Notes: generated by a model from the sequence alone, not told the origin. 64,000 nt of DNA from Actinopolymorpha alba DSM 45243 (GCF_000373925.1 NZ_KB892707.1:124001-188000); one strand, 5' to 3'; counted from the first letter of the stretch, positions 32,232 to 40,771 are shown. Made by a program: numbers and translations.

Positions 32232-33266
32232 TCAGGGGTACCGCACGAGGTCGGGGGTGACCTCGGCGACGGAGCGGCACCCGCACAGGGCGAGTGCCTC
32301 GTCAACCTCTTCGTGCAGCGAGCTCAGCAGGTCGCGGACGCCATCGGACCCGCTGGTCGCGAGCGCCCACAGCGCGGGCCGTCCGACGAAGGCCGCGTTG
32401 GCTCCGAGCGCCAGCGCGCGTACGACGTCGCGACCGGTACGGATGCCGCCGTCGACGTACACCTCGCACTCCTCGCCGACGGCCGCGCGGACCTCGGCGA
32501 GCGCGAACGCGGTCGCCAGGGCGCCGTCCAGCTGGCGGCCGCCGTGGTTGGAAACGTAGAGCGCGCTGGCGCCGGCCTCGACGCACGAACGGGCGTCATC
32601 GCCGCGCAAGACACCCTTGACGACGACCGGCAGCCCACCGGAAACCTCCCGCAGCCAGCCGATGTCGTCGAACGTCACCGACGGGTTCTGCCAGGTGCCC
32701 TCGTCATCGCGGGCCACCAGCTCAGGGATGAGGAACCGCGCGCTGCCGCCCACCGGCACGTTCGCGGCCCGCGCCTTCGCCGCGACGTACGGCGTGTCGG
32801 CGGTCAGCACCAGCGCCCGGGCACCGCATGCCGCTGCCCGCTCGACGATGCGGGCGCTCAGATCACGGTCCCGGAGGACATAGACCTGCAGCCACCAGGG
32901 CCCGGCCACCGCCGCCACCTCGTCGAGGCTCGCGGTGGCCCGGGTCGACAGGACGTACAGCGATCCGGCGTCCGCCGTTCCCTTGGCGACCCCAGCCTCA
33001 CCGCTGGCATGCGCGAGCGTCTGGTAGCCGGTCGGTGCGACGTGCACGGGCGAGGCCACCGGCGTACCCAGCAGTGTGGTGCCGGTGTCGACGCGCGCCA
33101 CGTCGCGCAGGATCCGGGGCCGCAGCGGAAACTGGCGCCAGGCCGCGTCGTTGGTGGCGAGCGTCTCCTCGACTCCCGAACCCGTCGCGAGGTAGCCGAA
33201 GATGTCAGGGGGCAGGATTTCGCGGGCGCGTCTCTCCAACTCGTCGTAGGTCGTCACGAGCGGCAT
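32232..33266 (-). CDS. FMN-dependent alpha-hydroxy-acid oxidase/dehydrogenase
   Basis: This 344-residue TIM-barrel flavoprotein oxidises 2-hydroxy acids such as lactate or glycolate to 2-oxo acids. Conserved features are the FMN-binding APTGYQTLAHASGE, LQVYVLRDRD, ALVLTADTPYV, the Lys in VVVKGVL, the catalytic His in SNHGGRQLDGA and the phosphate-binding DGGIRTGRDVVRALALGA. The family splits into oxidases, dehydrogenases and lactate monooxygenases, and the sequence does not decide between them. The ATG at 33264-33266 gives a family-length protein; a 34-residue extension upstream looks unrelated. It is divergent from fabG. Confidence 0.88.
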   Translation of the reverse strand: MPLVTTYDELERRAREILPPDIFGYLATGSGVEETLATNDAAWRQFPLRPRILRDVARVDTGTTLLGTPVASPVHVAPTGYQTLAHASGEAGVAKGTADAGSLYVLSTRATASLDEVAAVAGPWWLQVYVLRDRDLSARIVERAAACGARALVLTADTPYVAAKARAANVPVGGSARFLIPELVARDDEGTWQNPSVTFDDIGWLREVSGGLPVVVKGVLRGDDARSCVEAGASALYVSNHGGRQLDGALATAFALAEVRAAVGEECEVYVDGGIRTGRDVVRALALGANAAFVGRPALWALATSGSDGVRDLLSSLHEEVDEALALCGCRSVAEVTPDLVRYP

Positions 33267-33503
33267 TGTCGACCGGGATGGGGTTCCCGGCAACGGCGGT
33301 TGGCTGGCCGCGGACTCCTTGATTTCCCGGCCGGCTCCGGCCGCGCCAGCGTTTTGGCGACCCGGCACGCCGGGGACAAACCTCTCACCGGTGATCGAGT
33401 TCCAGGCTGCTAGCGTGCCTGGTGTGTGGATCCGGCCCCGGACGGTGTCTGCCTGTCAGGGCCCACCACCTCAGCTACGACCAGCACGAACAGGGGAGGC
33501 GTC

Positions 33504-34208
33504 GTGGGTCGATCAGTACTCGTGACTGGCGGGAACCGTGGCATCGGACTGTCGGTCGCGCAGGCGTTCCGTGATGCGGGCGACAATGTGGCCATCACCT
33601 ACCGCGGTGGCGAGGCCCCCGAGGGCTTCCTCGCGGTCAAGTGTGACGTGACCGAGCCGGAGACCGTCGAAGCGGCGTTCGCCGAGATCGAGGAGAAGCA
33701 GGGCCCGGTCGAGGTCCTGATCGCCAACGCCGGCATCACCCGCGACACGCTGCTCCTCCGGATGTCCGAAGAGGACTGGTCGAGCGTGATCGAGACCAAC
33801 CTCACGGGGGCGTTCCGGGTGTCCAAGCGCGCCGCGAAGGGCATGCTTCGGCTGCGCCGCGGCCGGATCGTCTTCGTGTCGTCCGTCGTCGGGCTGTTCG
33901 GCGGCGCCGGCCAGGTCAACTACGCCGCCAGCAAGTCCGGCATGGTCGGGATGGCCCGCTCGATCGCCCGCGAACTCGGGTCGAGGGGCATCACCGCCAA
34001 CGTCGTGGCCCCAGGTTTTGTCGAAACCGCCCTCACCGACGAGCTGTCTGACGAGCTAAAAAAGCAGTATCTGGCTCAGATCCCGCTCGGCCGGTACACC
34101 TCCACCGAGGAGGTGGCTCGGGTGATCCGCTGGGTGGCAAGCGACGAGGCGGCGTACATCACCGGCGCGGTCATCCCGGTCGACGGTGGACTTGGAATGG
34201 GGCACTGA
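33504..34208 (+). CDS. fabG: 3-oxoacyl-ACP reductase FabG (MabA type)
   Basis: This 234-residue SDR carries out the first reduction in fatty-acid elongation, from 3-oxoacyl-ACP to 3-hydroxyacyl-ACP using NADPH. The cofactor motif is TGGNRGIG at residues 8-15, the NAG motif is in IANAGITRD, catalytic Ser is in FVSSVVGLFG, and Tyr and Lys are in YAASKSGMVGMARS. The end ITGAVIPVDGGLGMGH is typical of MabA. GTG at 33504 follows GGGGAGG and starts at VGRSVLVTGG; a frame extending to 33426 lacks similarity. It is followed after 3 bp by fabI. The fabG-fabI pair is the mycobacterial mabA-inhA arrangement, so both act in the FAS-II cycle. Confidence 0.95.
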   Translation: MGRSVLVTGGNRGIGLSVAQAFRDAGDNVAITYRGGEAPEGFLAVKCDVTEPETVEAAFAEIEEKQGPVEVLIANAGITRDTLLLRMSEEDWSSVIETNLTGAFRVSKRAAKGMLRLRRGRIVFVSSVVGLFGGAGQVNYAASKSGMVGMARSIARELGSRGITANVVAPGFVETALTDELSDELKKQYLAQIPLGRYTSTEEVARVIRWVASDEAAYITGAVIPVDGGLGMGH

Positions 34209-34211
34209 ACA

Positions 34212-34982
34212 ATGGGCGGAATCCTCGAAGGCAAACGGATCCTGGTCGCCGGCGTGACCATGGACACCTCGCTCGGGTTCGCGGTGGCCAAGGTCGCCCA
34301 GGACCAGGGTGCGCAGGTCATCATCACCAACTTCGGCCGGGCGCTGTCGATCACCCGACGGATCGCCAAGCGGCTGCCGGTCGAGCCCGCGGTGATCGAG
34401 CTCGACGTCACCAACGAGGAGCACCTGGCCGGACTTGCCGACTCGTTGCGGGCCCACGTCGACGGGCTCGACGGAGTGGTGCACTCGATCGCGTTCGCGC
34501 CGCAGGAGGCGCTCGGCGGTAACTTCCTCAACACGTCGTACGCCGACGCGGCTACGGCGTTCCACGTCTCGGCCTACTCCCTCAAGGGCCTGGCGATGGC
34601 CGCACTGCCCCTGATGAAGGAGGGTGGGTCCATCGTCGGGTTGACGTTCGACGCGAGCGTCGCGTGGCCGGCGTACGACTGGATGGGCGTGGCCAAGGCC
34701 GGCCTGGAGTCGTGCGCTCGCTATCTCGCGCGCGACCTCGGCCCGAAGGGCATCCGGGTCAACCTGGTCTCGGCCGGCTACACCAAGACCATCGCGGCTG
34801 GCGGCATCCCCGGCATCGAACGTGTCGAGAACGTCTGGAGCGAGCGGGCGCCACTGGGCTGGAACCCAACGGACAGCGATGCCACCGGACGGGCATGTGT
34901 CGCGCTCCTTTCGGACTTCTTCCCGAAGACGACCGGCGAGATCGTGCACGTCGACGGCGGCTACCACGCGATGGGCGCCTGA
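34212..34982 (+). CDS. fabI: Enoyl-ACP reductase FabI (InhA type)
   Basis: This 256-residue divergent SDR reduces trans-2-enoyl-ACP with NADH, the last step of the elongation cycle. Landmarks are GILEGKRILVAGVTMDTSLG, SIAFAPQEALGG, YSLKGLAMAALPLM, LTFDASVAWPAYDWMGVAKA (active-site region with Tyr and Lys), and LVSAGYTKTIAAGGIPG. The FDASVAWPAYDWMG stretch closely resembles InhA, the target of isoniazid and triclosan-class inhibitors. It starts 3 bp after the fabG stop, so the two are co-transcribed, and ends 55 bp before a strong hairpin. Confidence 0.95.
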   Translation: MGGILEGKRILVAGVTMDTSLGFAVAKVAQDQGAQVIITNFGRALSITRRIAKRLPVEPAVIELDVTNEEHLAGLADSLRAHVDGLDGVVHSIAFAPQEALGGNFLNTSYADAATAFHVSAYSLKGLAMAALPLMKEGGSIVGLTFDASVAWPAYDWMGVAKAGLESCARYLARDLGPKGIRVNLVSAGYTKTIAAGGIPGIERVENVWSERAPLGWNPTDSDATGRACVALLSDFFPKTTGEIVHVDGGYHAMGA

Positions 34983-35037
34983 ACGACCCGAACTCCGGCC
35001 GACCGTTCCTCTGGCCGGCCTCCGTTCCGCTGACTAT

Positions 35038-35139
35038 TGCGTCGGGGGGACCCTTGTCCAGCTCTATTGGACAAGGGTGCCCCCGACGCATGCACGGCCC
35101 GCGTTGTAGTCGCGGTCCGGACTCCCCCGACGCGTGCAC
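35038..35139. terminator. Strong bidirectional hairpin with a duplicated arm
   Basis: Arms at 35038-35060 and 35068-35090 pair over 23 bases with one mismatch around the loop GCTCTAT (for example CCCTTGTCCA with TGGACAAGGG). The 3' arm end CCCCCGACGCATGCACG (35080-35096) recurs with one change at 35124-35140. The 5' arm could therefore pair with either copy. The element lies between convergent fabI and rtcB. Confidence 0.8.
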
Positions 35140-35143
35140 GAGG

Positions 35144-36304
35144 CTAGTCGCCCTTGACGTTGACGATCTGGTGGAGCGTGTGCCGGATCTCCACGAGGTC
35201 GCGGGCGTCAGCCATCACCTGGTCGACGTCCTTGTACGCCTGGGGAATCTCGTCGAGGAAGGCGTCGGTGTCGCGGTACTCGATGCCCTTCATCGCCTCC
35301 CGGAGTTGCTCGCGCGAGAACGTCTTACGGGCCGCCGACCGGGAGTACATCCGCCCCGCGCCATGCGGTGAGGAGTGCAGGGACACCGGGTTTCCCTTGC
35401 CTGTCACCACGTAGCTCGCGGTGCCCATCGACCCCGGGATCAGCCCCGGCTTACCTTCGGTCGCCTCGATCGCGCCCTTCCGGCTGAGCCAGACCTCCTT
35501 GCCGAAATGGCGTTCCCGCTGGGTGAAGTTGTGGTGGCAGTTGATCCGCTCGGCTTCGTCGACACTCGAGCCGTACCACTCCTCGAAGCAGCTGACCACC
35601 CGGTCCATCATTTCCTCGCGGTTGAGCAGTGCGAACTCCTGCGCCCAGGTGAGGTCGCGGATGTACGCCCAGAACTCCTCGGTGTCCTGGACGAGATAGG
35701 CAAGATCCTTGTCTGGCAAGGAGATCCAGTACTTCTCCATCAGCCGTTGGGCAACCTTGATGTGCTTCATCGCGATCTTGTTGCCAATACCTCGGGAGCC
35801 TGAGTGCAGGAACAACCAGACGCGGTTCTCCTCGTCGACCGTCACCTCGATGAAATGGTTGCCCGAGCCGAGCGTGCCCAGCTGGAACGGCCATTTCCCG
35901 GTGATCTGGTCGTAGTCGAAGCGTGCCTTGCCTTCCAGGTGGGCGATCCGCGCCTTCGCGGTCTCGGTGAGCGTGGTGTTGTAGACGCCCGCGGACAGCG
36001 GAATCGCGCGTTCGATGGAAAGCCGCAGTGCCCGGCGGTCGAGCCCGTCGAGTTCGTCGACAGTGACCTGCGTACGCACGGCGATCATCCCGCAGCCGAT
36101 GTCGACGCCAACAGCGGCGGGGATGATCGCGCGCAGGGTGGGAATCACCGAGCCCACCGTCGCGCCTCGACCAAGGTGTGCGTCGGGCATCAGAGCGACG
36201 TGCGGAAAGATGAACGGCATTGTCGCCGTCATCTCGGCCTGCTGGCGGGTGCTGGGCTCCAGAACCGAAGCCCAGTTGAAGAGTCGCTTGCTGATCTGCT
36301 CCAT
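35144..36304 (-). CDS. rtcB: RNA-splicing ligase RtcB
   Basis: This 386-residue enzyme joins RNA 2',3'-cyclic phosphate or 3'-phosphate ends to 5'-hydroxyl ends using GTP and Mn2+. Metal and catalytic motifs are present in order: VGVDIGCGM (metal Cys), GTLGSGNHFIEV, SGSRGIGNKIA, CHHNFTQRE, PGSMGTASYVVTGKGN and LHSSPHGAGRMYSR, where the His is the guanylylated residue region. The ATG at 36302-36304 lies 8 bases after GGAG; the GTG two codons upstream is too close to it. No archease gene or RtcR-type regulator is in the window. An SGNH hydrolase gene lies 86 bp upstream on the same strand. A role in RNA repair or tRNA maintenance is inferred from the family. Confidence 0.94.
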   Translation of the reverse strand: MEQISKRLFNWASVLEPSTRQQAEMTATMPFIFPHVALMPDAHLGRGATVGSVIPTLRAIIPAAVGVDIGCGMIAVRTQVTVDELDGLDRRALRLSIERAIPLSAGVYNTTLTETAKARIAHLEGKARFDYDQITGKWPFQLGTLGSGNHFIEVTVDEENRVWLFLHSGSRGIGNKIAMKHIKVAQRLMEKYWISLPDKDLAYLVQDTEEFWAYIRDLTWAQEFALLNREEMMDRVVSCFEEWYGSSVDEAERINCHHNFTQRERHFGKEVWLSRKGAIEATEGKPGLIPGSMGTASYVVTGKGNPVSLHSSPHGAGRMYSRSAARKTFSREQLREAMKGIEYRDTDAFLDEIPQAYKDVDQVMADARDLVEIRHTLHQIVNVKGD

Positions 36305-36390
36305 GATCACTGCTCCTTTGTCGCCTGGGACGGTAACGAAGGACCCGGTGGTCAGGGAATCGAATTAGCGGTGGAGCGGCCGCTCATCTT

Positions 36391-37020
36391 TCAGGTTGTT
36401 GTCGCCGCCAGCCATGTGCGCGCGATGAACACGTGCCCCTCGGGTGTCGGGTGTACGCCGTCGTGGGCGAGTTTGGCCGGGTCGCGGGTCGCGGCCGCCT
36501 GCGTGATCAGCGTGTCGAGCGAAACCAGCGTCGCGGAATAGTCGGCGGCAAGCTGGCGTACGACTGCGATCTTCGGATCGAGGTCTTCACGCCAGGATTC
36601 CTGGCCGTCGCGCACCGGCAGGAGGAACGGCTCGACCAGGACCAGCGCCCCCGAGGAGCTGTCAACCGTTCCTTGCAGGATCGCGCGGTAGTCGCGTTCG
36701 AAGGCGTTTACGGGCGTCTCGTCGTCGCTGTCGTAACGCCGCCAGGTGTCGTTGATGCCGATCATGATCGAGACCACGTCGGGTGCGAGGTCGAGGCAGT
36801 TGGCCTGCCAGCGGGCCCGCAGATCGCGGATGCGGTTGCCGCTGATCCCGCGGTTGAGGAACCGAACGCCGTCCGCGGCGTGGATGCCGGCGGCGTACGT
36901 CGCCGCCACGACGGACGGATAGCCACCACCGAGGTCGTCCGGATTGGACCGGTCACGCCCGGCGTCGGTGATGCTGTCGCCGATGAAGAGCACCCGGTTT
37001 CCTGGCTTCAGTAGGCTCAC
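36391..37020 (-). CDS. SGNH/GDSL hydrolase family protein
   Basis: This 209-residue protein has the SGNH esterase/lipase fold. Block I is RVLFIGDSITDAGRD with the nucleophile Ser, block II is NRGISGNRIRDL with the oxyanion Gly, block III is MIGINDTWRRY with Asn, and block V is HDGVHPTPEGH with the Asp-His pair. The catalytic set is complete. No signal peptide is present, so the enzyme should be cytoplasmic. Close family members include rhamnogalacturonan acetylesterase-like and lysophospholipase L1-like enzymes, so deacetylation of a sugar or small ester is plausible. GTG at 37018-37020 is the start. The gene lies upstream of rtcB on the same strand. Confidence 0.88.
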   Translation of the reverse strand: MSLLKPGNRVLFIGDSITDAGRDRSNPDDLGGGYPSVVAATYAAGIHAADGVRFLNRGISGNRIRDLRARWQANCLDLAPDVVSIMIGINDTWRRYDSDDETPVNAFERDYRAILQGTVDSSSGALVLVEPFLLPVRDGQESWREDLDPKIAVVRQLAADYSATLVSLDTLITQAAATRDPAKLAHDGVHPTPEGHVFIARTWLAATTT

Positions 37021-37119
37021 GGCCTTGGACCCTAGGCGGTTCCGGCGTTGTGCGGCAGGCGACGTCCAGGACTGGACGTACCCGGTCTGGTCAAAGGTTC
37101 ACGAATCATGCAGCCGCGC

Positions 37120-37899
37120 CTAGACGCTCTGCGCGCGCCCGCGGCGAAAGCGCTGGTACCAAGCTTCGGAGGCCTCGTCGGCCAGGCGGTCGAAGGCTGG
37201 GCGCGGGATGGCGATGTCGGCGTGCCCGGGAATCTCGAGAAAATCGAGCAGGTGGCGCACCGTCGCCTGGTAGTCGGCGACGAGATCTTCGTAGACCACG
37301 GTGTACGGGACCACGCCCCAGCGGTCGAACTGATCCTGCATGTCGGCCTCGCGCTGGTTGGCGCCGATGAGCAGGAATTCGAGCGCGTCGTGATCGTAGC
37401 GGTCAATCACATCGGCGGCGCTGGTGCGCGGCGGCGCCTCGCCCACCACGGTGTCGGCGCGGTTGGGCCGGTGCCACTCCTGTGATCGGATCGCGCGCAG
37501 CCACGAGACTGCCAGGCGCAGCTTGTTCCGCCGGGTCATGAACACGTGTTTGCAGGCGGGAAAGACCGCTGCCCAGGCATTGCGTCCATCGGGATCGGCC
37601 ACGTCCGGGCTTACACCCGCGAACAAAGCCGTCAGTTCCTGGTGCAGGCCGGCGCTCATGCCGTATTTGGCGCCCATCACACCGTTGGGCGTGGCAGCCT
37701 CGCGCCAGAAGAAGTCGCGCAGCTGAACGGCATCGGGGACGCCATATTTGACCGGCAGCCCGTGGCCCGCCGGGTCCTCGAACCACTCGCGCGGACGCCC
37801 GGCGATGCCGGTGTCCTCCAGCGCTTGGGTCAACATGGTGCTGCCCACGCGCTGGCTGAACCAAATGAGATACGACTGTCGGGGCGCTGCGACCGCCAT
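37120..37899 (-). CDS. Stf0-family sulfotransferase
   Basis: This 259-residue protein matches the Stf0 family, whose founding mycobacterial member transfers sulfate from PAPS to trehalose for sulfolipid synthesis. The PAPS 5'-phosphosulfate-binding segment is YLIWFSQRVGSTMLTQALE. The substrate and dimer region follows in GRPREWFEDPAGHGLPVKYG, and the 3'-phosphate-binding region includes FMTRRNKLRLAVSWLRAI. The VVYEDLVADYQATVRHLLDFL stretch is typical of the C-terminal half. The acceptor here is unknown; there is no sulfate-activation gene in the window. The ATG is at 37897-37899. Confidence 0.85.
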   Translation of the reverse strand: MAVAAPRQSYLIWFSQRVGSTMLTQALEDTGIAGRPREWFEDPAGHGLPVKYGVPDAVQLRDFFWREAATPNGVMGAKYGMSAGLHQELTALFAGVSPDVADPDGRNAWAAVFPACKHVFMTRRNKLRLAVSWLRAIRSQEWHRPNRADTVVGEAPPRTSAADVIDRYDHDALEFLLIGANQREADMQDQFDRWGVVPYTVVYEDLVADYQATVRHLLDFLEIPGHADIAIPRPAFDRLADEASEAWYQRFRRGRAQSV

Positions 37900-38017
37900 G
37901 CGCGGAGCTTAGCGCCCGGCGCACGGCGCCGCGTGGGCGCGAGCGGGCTGGTCTTGATGTGCCCGGCGTCCACATCCTTCGCGGCGTTGCCAACAACTCC
38001 GCTCTCGGCCCTCGCTC

Positions 38018-38290
38018 TCAGGGCCGGTAGGCGTCCGCGCGATGCTGAATATCCATCACGATGATCGTGCGGCTGTCGTCATCGATCCGATAGCGAATGC
38101 GATAGGTCGAGCGTCGGGCGACCCAGTAGCCGGCCAGCGGCGCACGCAGCCTTTTCCCGATGCGCTGGGGTTCGTCCCGAAGCGCTCCGTTGATGAGTTC
38201 CCAGGCCGCCATCGCCACTTTGGGAGGTAACTCCTGGCTGAGTGCGCGACGAGCCGGTCGGTCGATCTCCAGTGCGTAACGGTCGCTCAC
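38018..38290 (-). CDS. RelE/ParE family toxin
   Basis: This 90-residue basic protein matches RelE-type toxins, which cleave mRNA on the ribosome. The family pattern is visible: YALEIDRPARRALSQELPPKVA, a helix with LINGALRDEPQRIGKRLRAPLAGYW, then RSTYRIRYRIDDDSRTIIVMDIQHRADAYRP. The Arg-rich strand YRIRYRI and the final HRADAY are where catalytic residues lie in RelE. Its GTG start overlaps the antitoxin stop by 4 bp (GTGA), the usual arrangement with the antitoxin translated first. The neighbouring mobility genes that often accompany such pairs are absent. Confidence 0.9.
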   Translation of the reverse strand: MSDRYALEIDRPARRALSQELPPKVAMAAWELINGALRDEPQRIGKRLRAPLAGYWVARRSTYRIRYRIDDDSRTIIVMDIQHRADAYRP

Positions 38291-38580
38291 GCCGCTCCGG
38301 CCTCGCGGCGCAGGCGCTCACGGAGAAGCGCTTCCATCTCTTCACCGGTGAGGGTGTCGCCGGAGGTATGGGAGGCCTCAGCCTCGGCGAGCCGACGAAG
38401 GCTCTCGGGATCGCCGAGTAGGTCCAGGGTCTCCATGATCGATTCATAGTCATCGGCGGAGAGCAGGACGGCGGAGGGTACGCCGTTTCGGGTGATCGTC
38501 ACAACGTCCTGAGTGCGAGCTACCTCTTCCACCAGGGCTGAGAGCCGGTTACGGACTGTGGCAAGCGGAAGTGTCTGCAT
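38287..38580 (-). CDS. Phd/YefM family antitoxin
   Basis: This 97-residue protein has the Phd/YefM DNA-binding N-terminus (LATVRNRLSALVEEVARTQD, VVTITRNGVPSAVLLSADDY) and an acidic helical C-terminus (SGDTLTGEEMEALLRERLRR) that should wrap the toxin. ATG at 38578-38580 is preferred over a GTG at 38596-38598. The latter has no ribosome-binding site, while the ATG lies 7 bp after the -10 box TAGAAT, giving a leaderless transcript. An 18-bp palindrome covering that -10 box abuts the ATG and fits conditional autoregulation by the antitoxin-toxin complex. Confidence 0.9.
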   Translation of the reverse strand: MQTLPLATVRNRLSALVEEVARTQDVVTITRNGVPSAVLLSADDYESIMETLDLLGDPESLRRLAEAEASHTSGDTLTGEEMEALLRERLRREAGAA

Positions 38581-38597
38581 GGCTAGAATTCTAGCCA
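38580..38597 (-). promoter_or_regulatory. Palindromic operator overlapping the toxin-antitoxin promoter
   Basis: TGGCTAGAATTCTAGCCA is a perfect 18-bp palindrome. On the minus strand its centre supplies the -10 hexamer TAGAAT, and its end overlaps the antitoxin ATG. Repressor binding would block RNA polymerase directly. No clear -35 box is visible. It occupies the whole space between the queA homologue stop and the antitoxin. Confidence 0.7.
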
Positions 38598-38599
38598 CT

Positions 38600-39703
38600 T
38601 CACGGGAGGAGGAGGTTGAGGTCGCCGAACTCGTGCCACAGGTAGCCCTCCTCCAGCGCGGCGGCGTAACAGCGGTGGACCAGCTCCGCTCCGGCGATCG
38701 CTTCGAGCATCAGCAGGTGCGAGGCCCGGGGTTCGTGCAGGCCGGTGAGGAGGCCGGACACGACCGAGACGCCCCGGTGCGGGGTGATCACCAGATCGGT
38801 CCAGCCCTCCGTCGCGGTCACCACCGGCGTTCCGCCGTTCGCCGCCGCCGCGTCGGGGGCTACGGCCGACTCGAGCGCCCGGACGGCCGTCGTACCCACC
38901 GCGACCACCCGCCCACCCGCCGCCAATGCGCCATTGACAACCCGCGCGGTCGGCTCGGGTACCTCGAACCACTCGGCGTACGGCGGCTCGTGGAACTCCG
39001 GTGACGCCACCCCCGTGTGCAGCGTCACTGGTACGACGAGCACGCCCCGCGCCACCAGCCGGGTCACCAACTCGGGCGTGAACGGCCGACCCGCGCTCGG
39101 CATCTCCGCGCTGCCGGGCACCGTCGCGAACGCCGTCTGGTAGTCGTCGAGCGGCCATCTCTGCGCGACGTAGCCGTACCTGATCGGCCGGCCGAACTCC
39201 GCGAGGTAGGCGGGTACGTCCGTCACGGTGACCCTGGCGTGCCACAGGCGCCCGGAGACGTGGCGCTCCCTCAACACCACCTCGGCCCCGCCGGGCAGCC
39301 CGATCCGCTCGCCTGGCTGCCCGCTGGCGTCGGGCTCGGCGTCGCGGCGGAGTTCCACCAACCAGGATCCGTCGGGCGCCAGGGTCGAGAAGTGCACGGT
39401 CCGGTGCCCGTCCGGCAGGTCGATGGCCGCCGGCAGCGTGCCAGACCGGTTGACGACGAGGACGTCGCCGGGTTCGAGCAGGTCGGGCAGATCCGCGAAC
39501 CTCTGGTGGCGGATCACGTCCGGTGTTGTTCCGGCCCCGTCCGGGCCCATCCCCAGCCCGGCCTGCCCGACCAGCAGCCGTACTCCGTCCCGGCTCAGCC
39601 CTCGTGCCTCCGGCGGCTCGTGCGCCTCGAGGTCTGCCGGCAGCTCGAACTCCAGCGACGGTGCGATGGCCTGGCTGACTGACTCGGTCCGCAACGCGCT
39701 CAT
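38600..39703 (-). CDS. S-adenosylmethionine:tRNA ribosyltransferase-isomerase family protein (QueA homologue)
   Basis: This 367-residue protein matches the QueA family, which transfers and isomerises the ribosyl group of SAM onto 7-aminomethyl-7-deazaguanine in tRNA to make epoxyqueuosine. Landmarks are a start near LEFELPADLEAHEPPEARG, LEPGDVLVVNRSGTLPAAI, HVSGRLWHARV, TLHTGVASPEFHEPPYAEWF, GGRVVAVGTTAVRALESA, and TDLVITPHRGVSVVSGLLT. Canonical QueA has RDASR-type and LPPYI stretches that are altered here. It belongs to an actinobacterial subgroup usually paired with an SDR gene, as in this window, so its substrate may differ. ATG at 39701-39703 follows GAGGA. No other queuosine gene is present. 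Confidence 0.82.
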   Translation of the reverse strand: MSALRTESVSQAIAPSLEFELPADLEAHEPPEARGLSRDGVRLLVGQAGLGMGPDGAGTTPDVIRHQRFADLPDLLEPGDVLVVNRSGTLPAAIDLPDGHRTVHFSTLAPDGSWLVELRRDAEPDASGQPGERIGLPGGAEVVLRERHVSGRLWHARVTVTDVPAYLAEFGRPIRYGYVAQRWPLDDYQTAFATVPGSAEMPSAGRPFTPELVTRLVARGVLVVPVTLHTGVASPEFHEPPYAEWFEVPEPTARVVNGALAAGGRVVAVGTTAVRALESAVAPDAAAANGGTPVVTATEGWTDLVITPHRGVSVVSGLLTGLHEPRASHLLMLEAIAGAELVHRCYAAALEEGYLWHEFGDLNLLLP

Positions 39704-39770
39704 GCGCGTCCTCGCTTCGCTGCGGGCGCGCATGAGGCACCCAGGGCGCTGTGCTTGGTGATTCGCTCGC

Positions 39771-40493
39771 TCATGCGGGCACCTCGGAGAGCAGGTCGGC
39801 GGCGCGGTAACGACCGCTCGGGCGTCGTTCCCCGATCAGGCGCAGGAACGCCGGCACCACGGTGTGGGGGAGCGGCCGGTCGGAGATGTCCTCGCCCGGG
39901 AACGCGTCCTGGTGCATCTGGGTCCGCAGGTCGCCTGGATCGACCCACCAGACGCGAACGTCCTCCCGCGCCTCGCTGAGCTCCACCGCCAGGACGCTGG
40001 ACCACTGCTCGAAGGCCGCCTTCGCCGAGCCGTACCCACCCCATCCGGCGTACGCCTCGACCGCGGCGTCGCTGGTGATGTTGACGATCGCCCCCTGCCG
40101 CCCGCGGAACTCGGCGAGGGCGAGTTGGGTCAGCGCGAGCGGCGCCACGACGCCGACCTCGAGGATCTCGCGGTACGCCGCCAGGCCGAGCTTTTCCATC
40201 GCCGGAAGGGGACTCGGGCCGAGCGTGCCCGCGTTGTTCACCAGCAGATCGAGCCCACCGAGGTCGCGGGCGGCCCGAACCAGCGCGGCCCGGTGGTCAG
40301 GGTCGGTGACCGAGCCGGCGAGCGCCACCACCTCGCCGGCGGATCCGACGCGTGCGCCGTGCTCCGCGGCGGCGTCGCGCAGCGGTTCCTCGCTGCGCGC
40401 GTCCACGACCAGCGACCACCCGTGGTCGGCCAGCCCCCCGGCGAGGGCGAGGCCAAGACCACGGGACGCGCCGGTGACAAGAGCGACAGGCAT
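39771..40493 (-). CDS. SDR family oxidoreductase paired with the QueA homologue
   Basis: This 240-residue classical SDR has TGASRGLGLA at residues 7-16, NNAGTLGPSPL, catalytic Ser in NITSDAAVEAYAGW, and Tyr and Lys in GYGSAKAAFEQWSS, so the active site is complete. The C-terminus is short and lacks a membrane anchor. Its substrate is unknown. It precedes the QueA homologue by 67 bp on the same strand; I recall this pairing from other actinobacteria, which hints at a shared but undefined pathway. A small gene lies 23 bp upstream. Confidence 0.85.
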   Translation of the reverse strand: MPVALVTGASRGLGLALAGGLADHGWSLVVDARSEEPLRDAAAEHGARVGSAGEVVALAGSVTDPDHRAALVRAARDLGGLDLLVNNAGTLGPSPLPAMEKLGLAAYREILEVGVVAPLALTQLALAEFRGRQGAIVNITSDAAVEAYAGWGGYGSAKAAFEQWSSVLAVELSEAREDVRVWWVDPGDLRTQMHQDAFPGEDISDRPLPHTVVPAFLRLIGERRPSGRYRAADLLSEVPA

Positions 40494-40516
40494 GGATTCC
40501 TCCTTGGGGACGCTGC

Positions 40517-40771
40517 TCAGCAGCAGTGCGGAGCGGGCTGGGAGTTGCTCGAGACGCGCTGGCGGGGTACGGCGATCGAACGCCGTGCCCGCAGGCGCGG
40601 GAAGTTCGGTCCCCGGCGCCCGGTTTGGGCACCCTTCTGGTTACCGGCCTGGTTGGGGGTCTGGTGCGCTGCCTGGCGCGCGGTCCGGCGCAGGCGCCTC
40701 CACTGCGCCTCCTGGTGCAGGTCGGCGATCCGCGCGTGGGCCAGGTCCCGGATCAGCTGGTCGTTCATCAT
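40517..40771 (-). CDS. Small basic protein of unknown function
   Basis: This 84-residue frame starts MMNDQLIRDLAHARIADLHQEAQWRRLRRTARQAA, an amphipathic helix like those of small actinobacterial proteins encoded beside larger genes. It continues as a low-complexity Gln/Asn/Arg-rich tail ending in PHCC. The conserved-looking part is the first 35 residues. The ribosome-binding site is weak (AAGGT). It is divergent from the GAF kinase gene. It may be real, but the tail could be unselected sequence. No function can be suggested. Confidence 0.45.
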   Translation of the reverse strand: MMNDQLIRDLAHARIADLHQEAQWRRLRRTARQAAHQTPNQAGNQKGAQTGRRGPNFPRLRARRSIAVPRQRVSSNSQPAPHCC

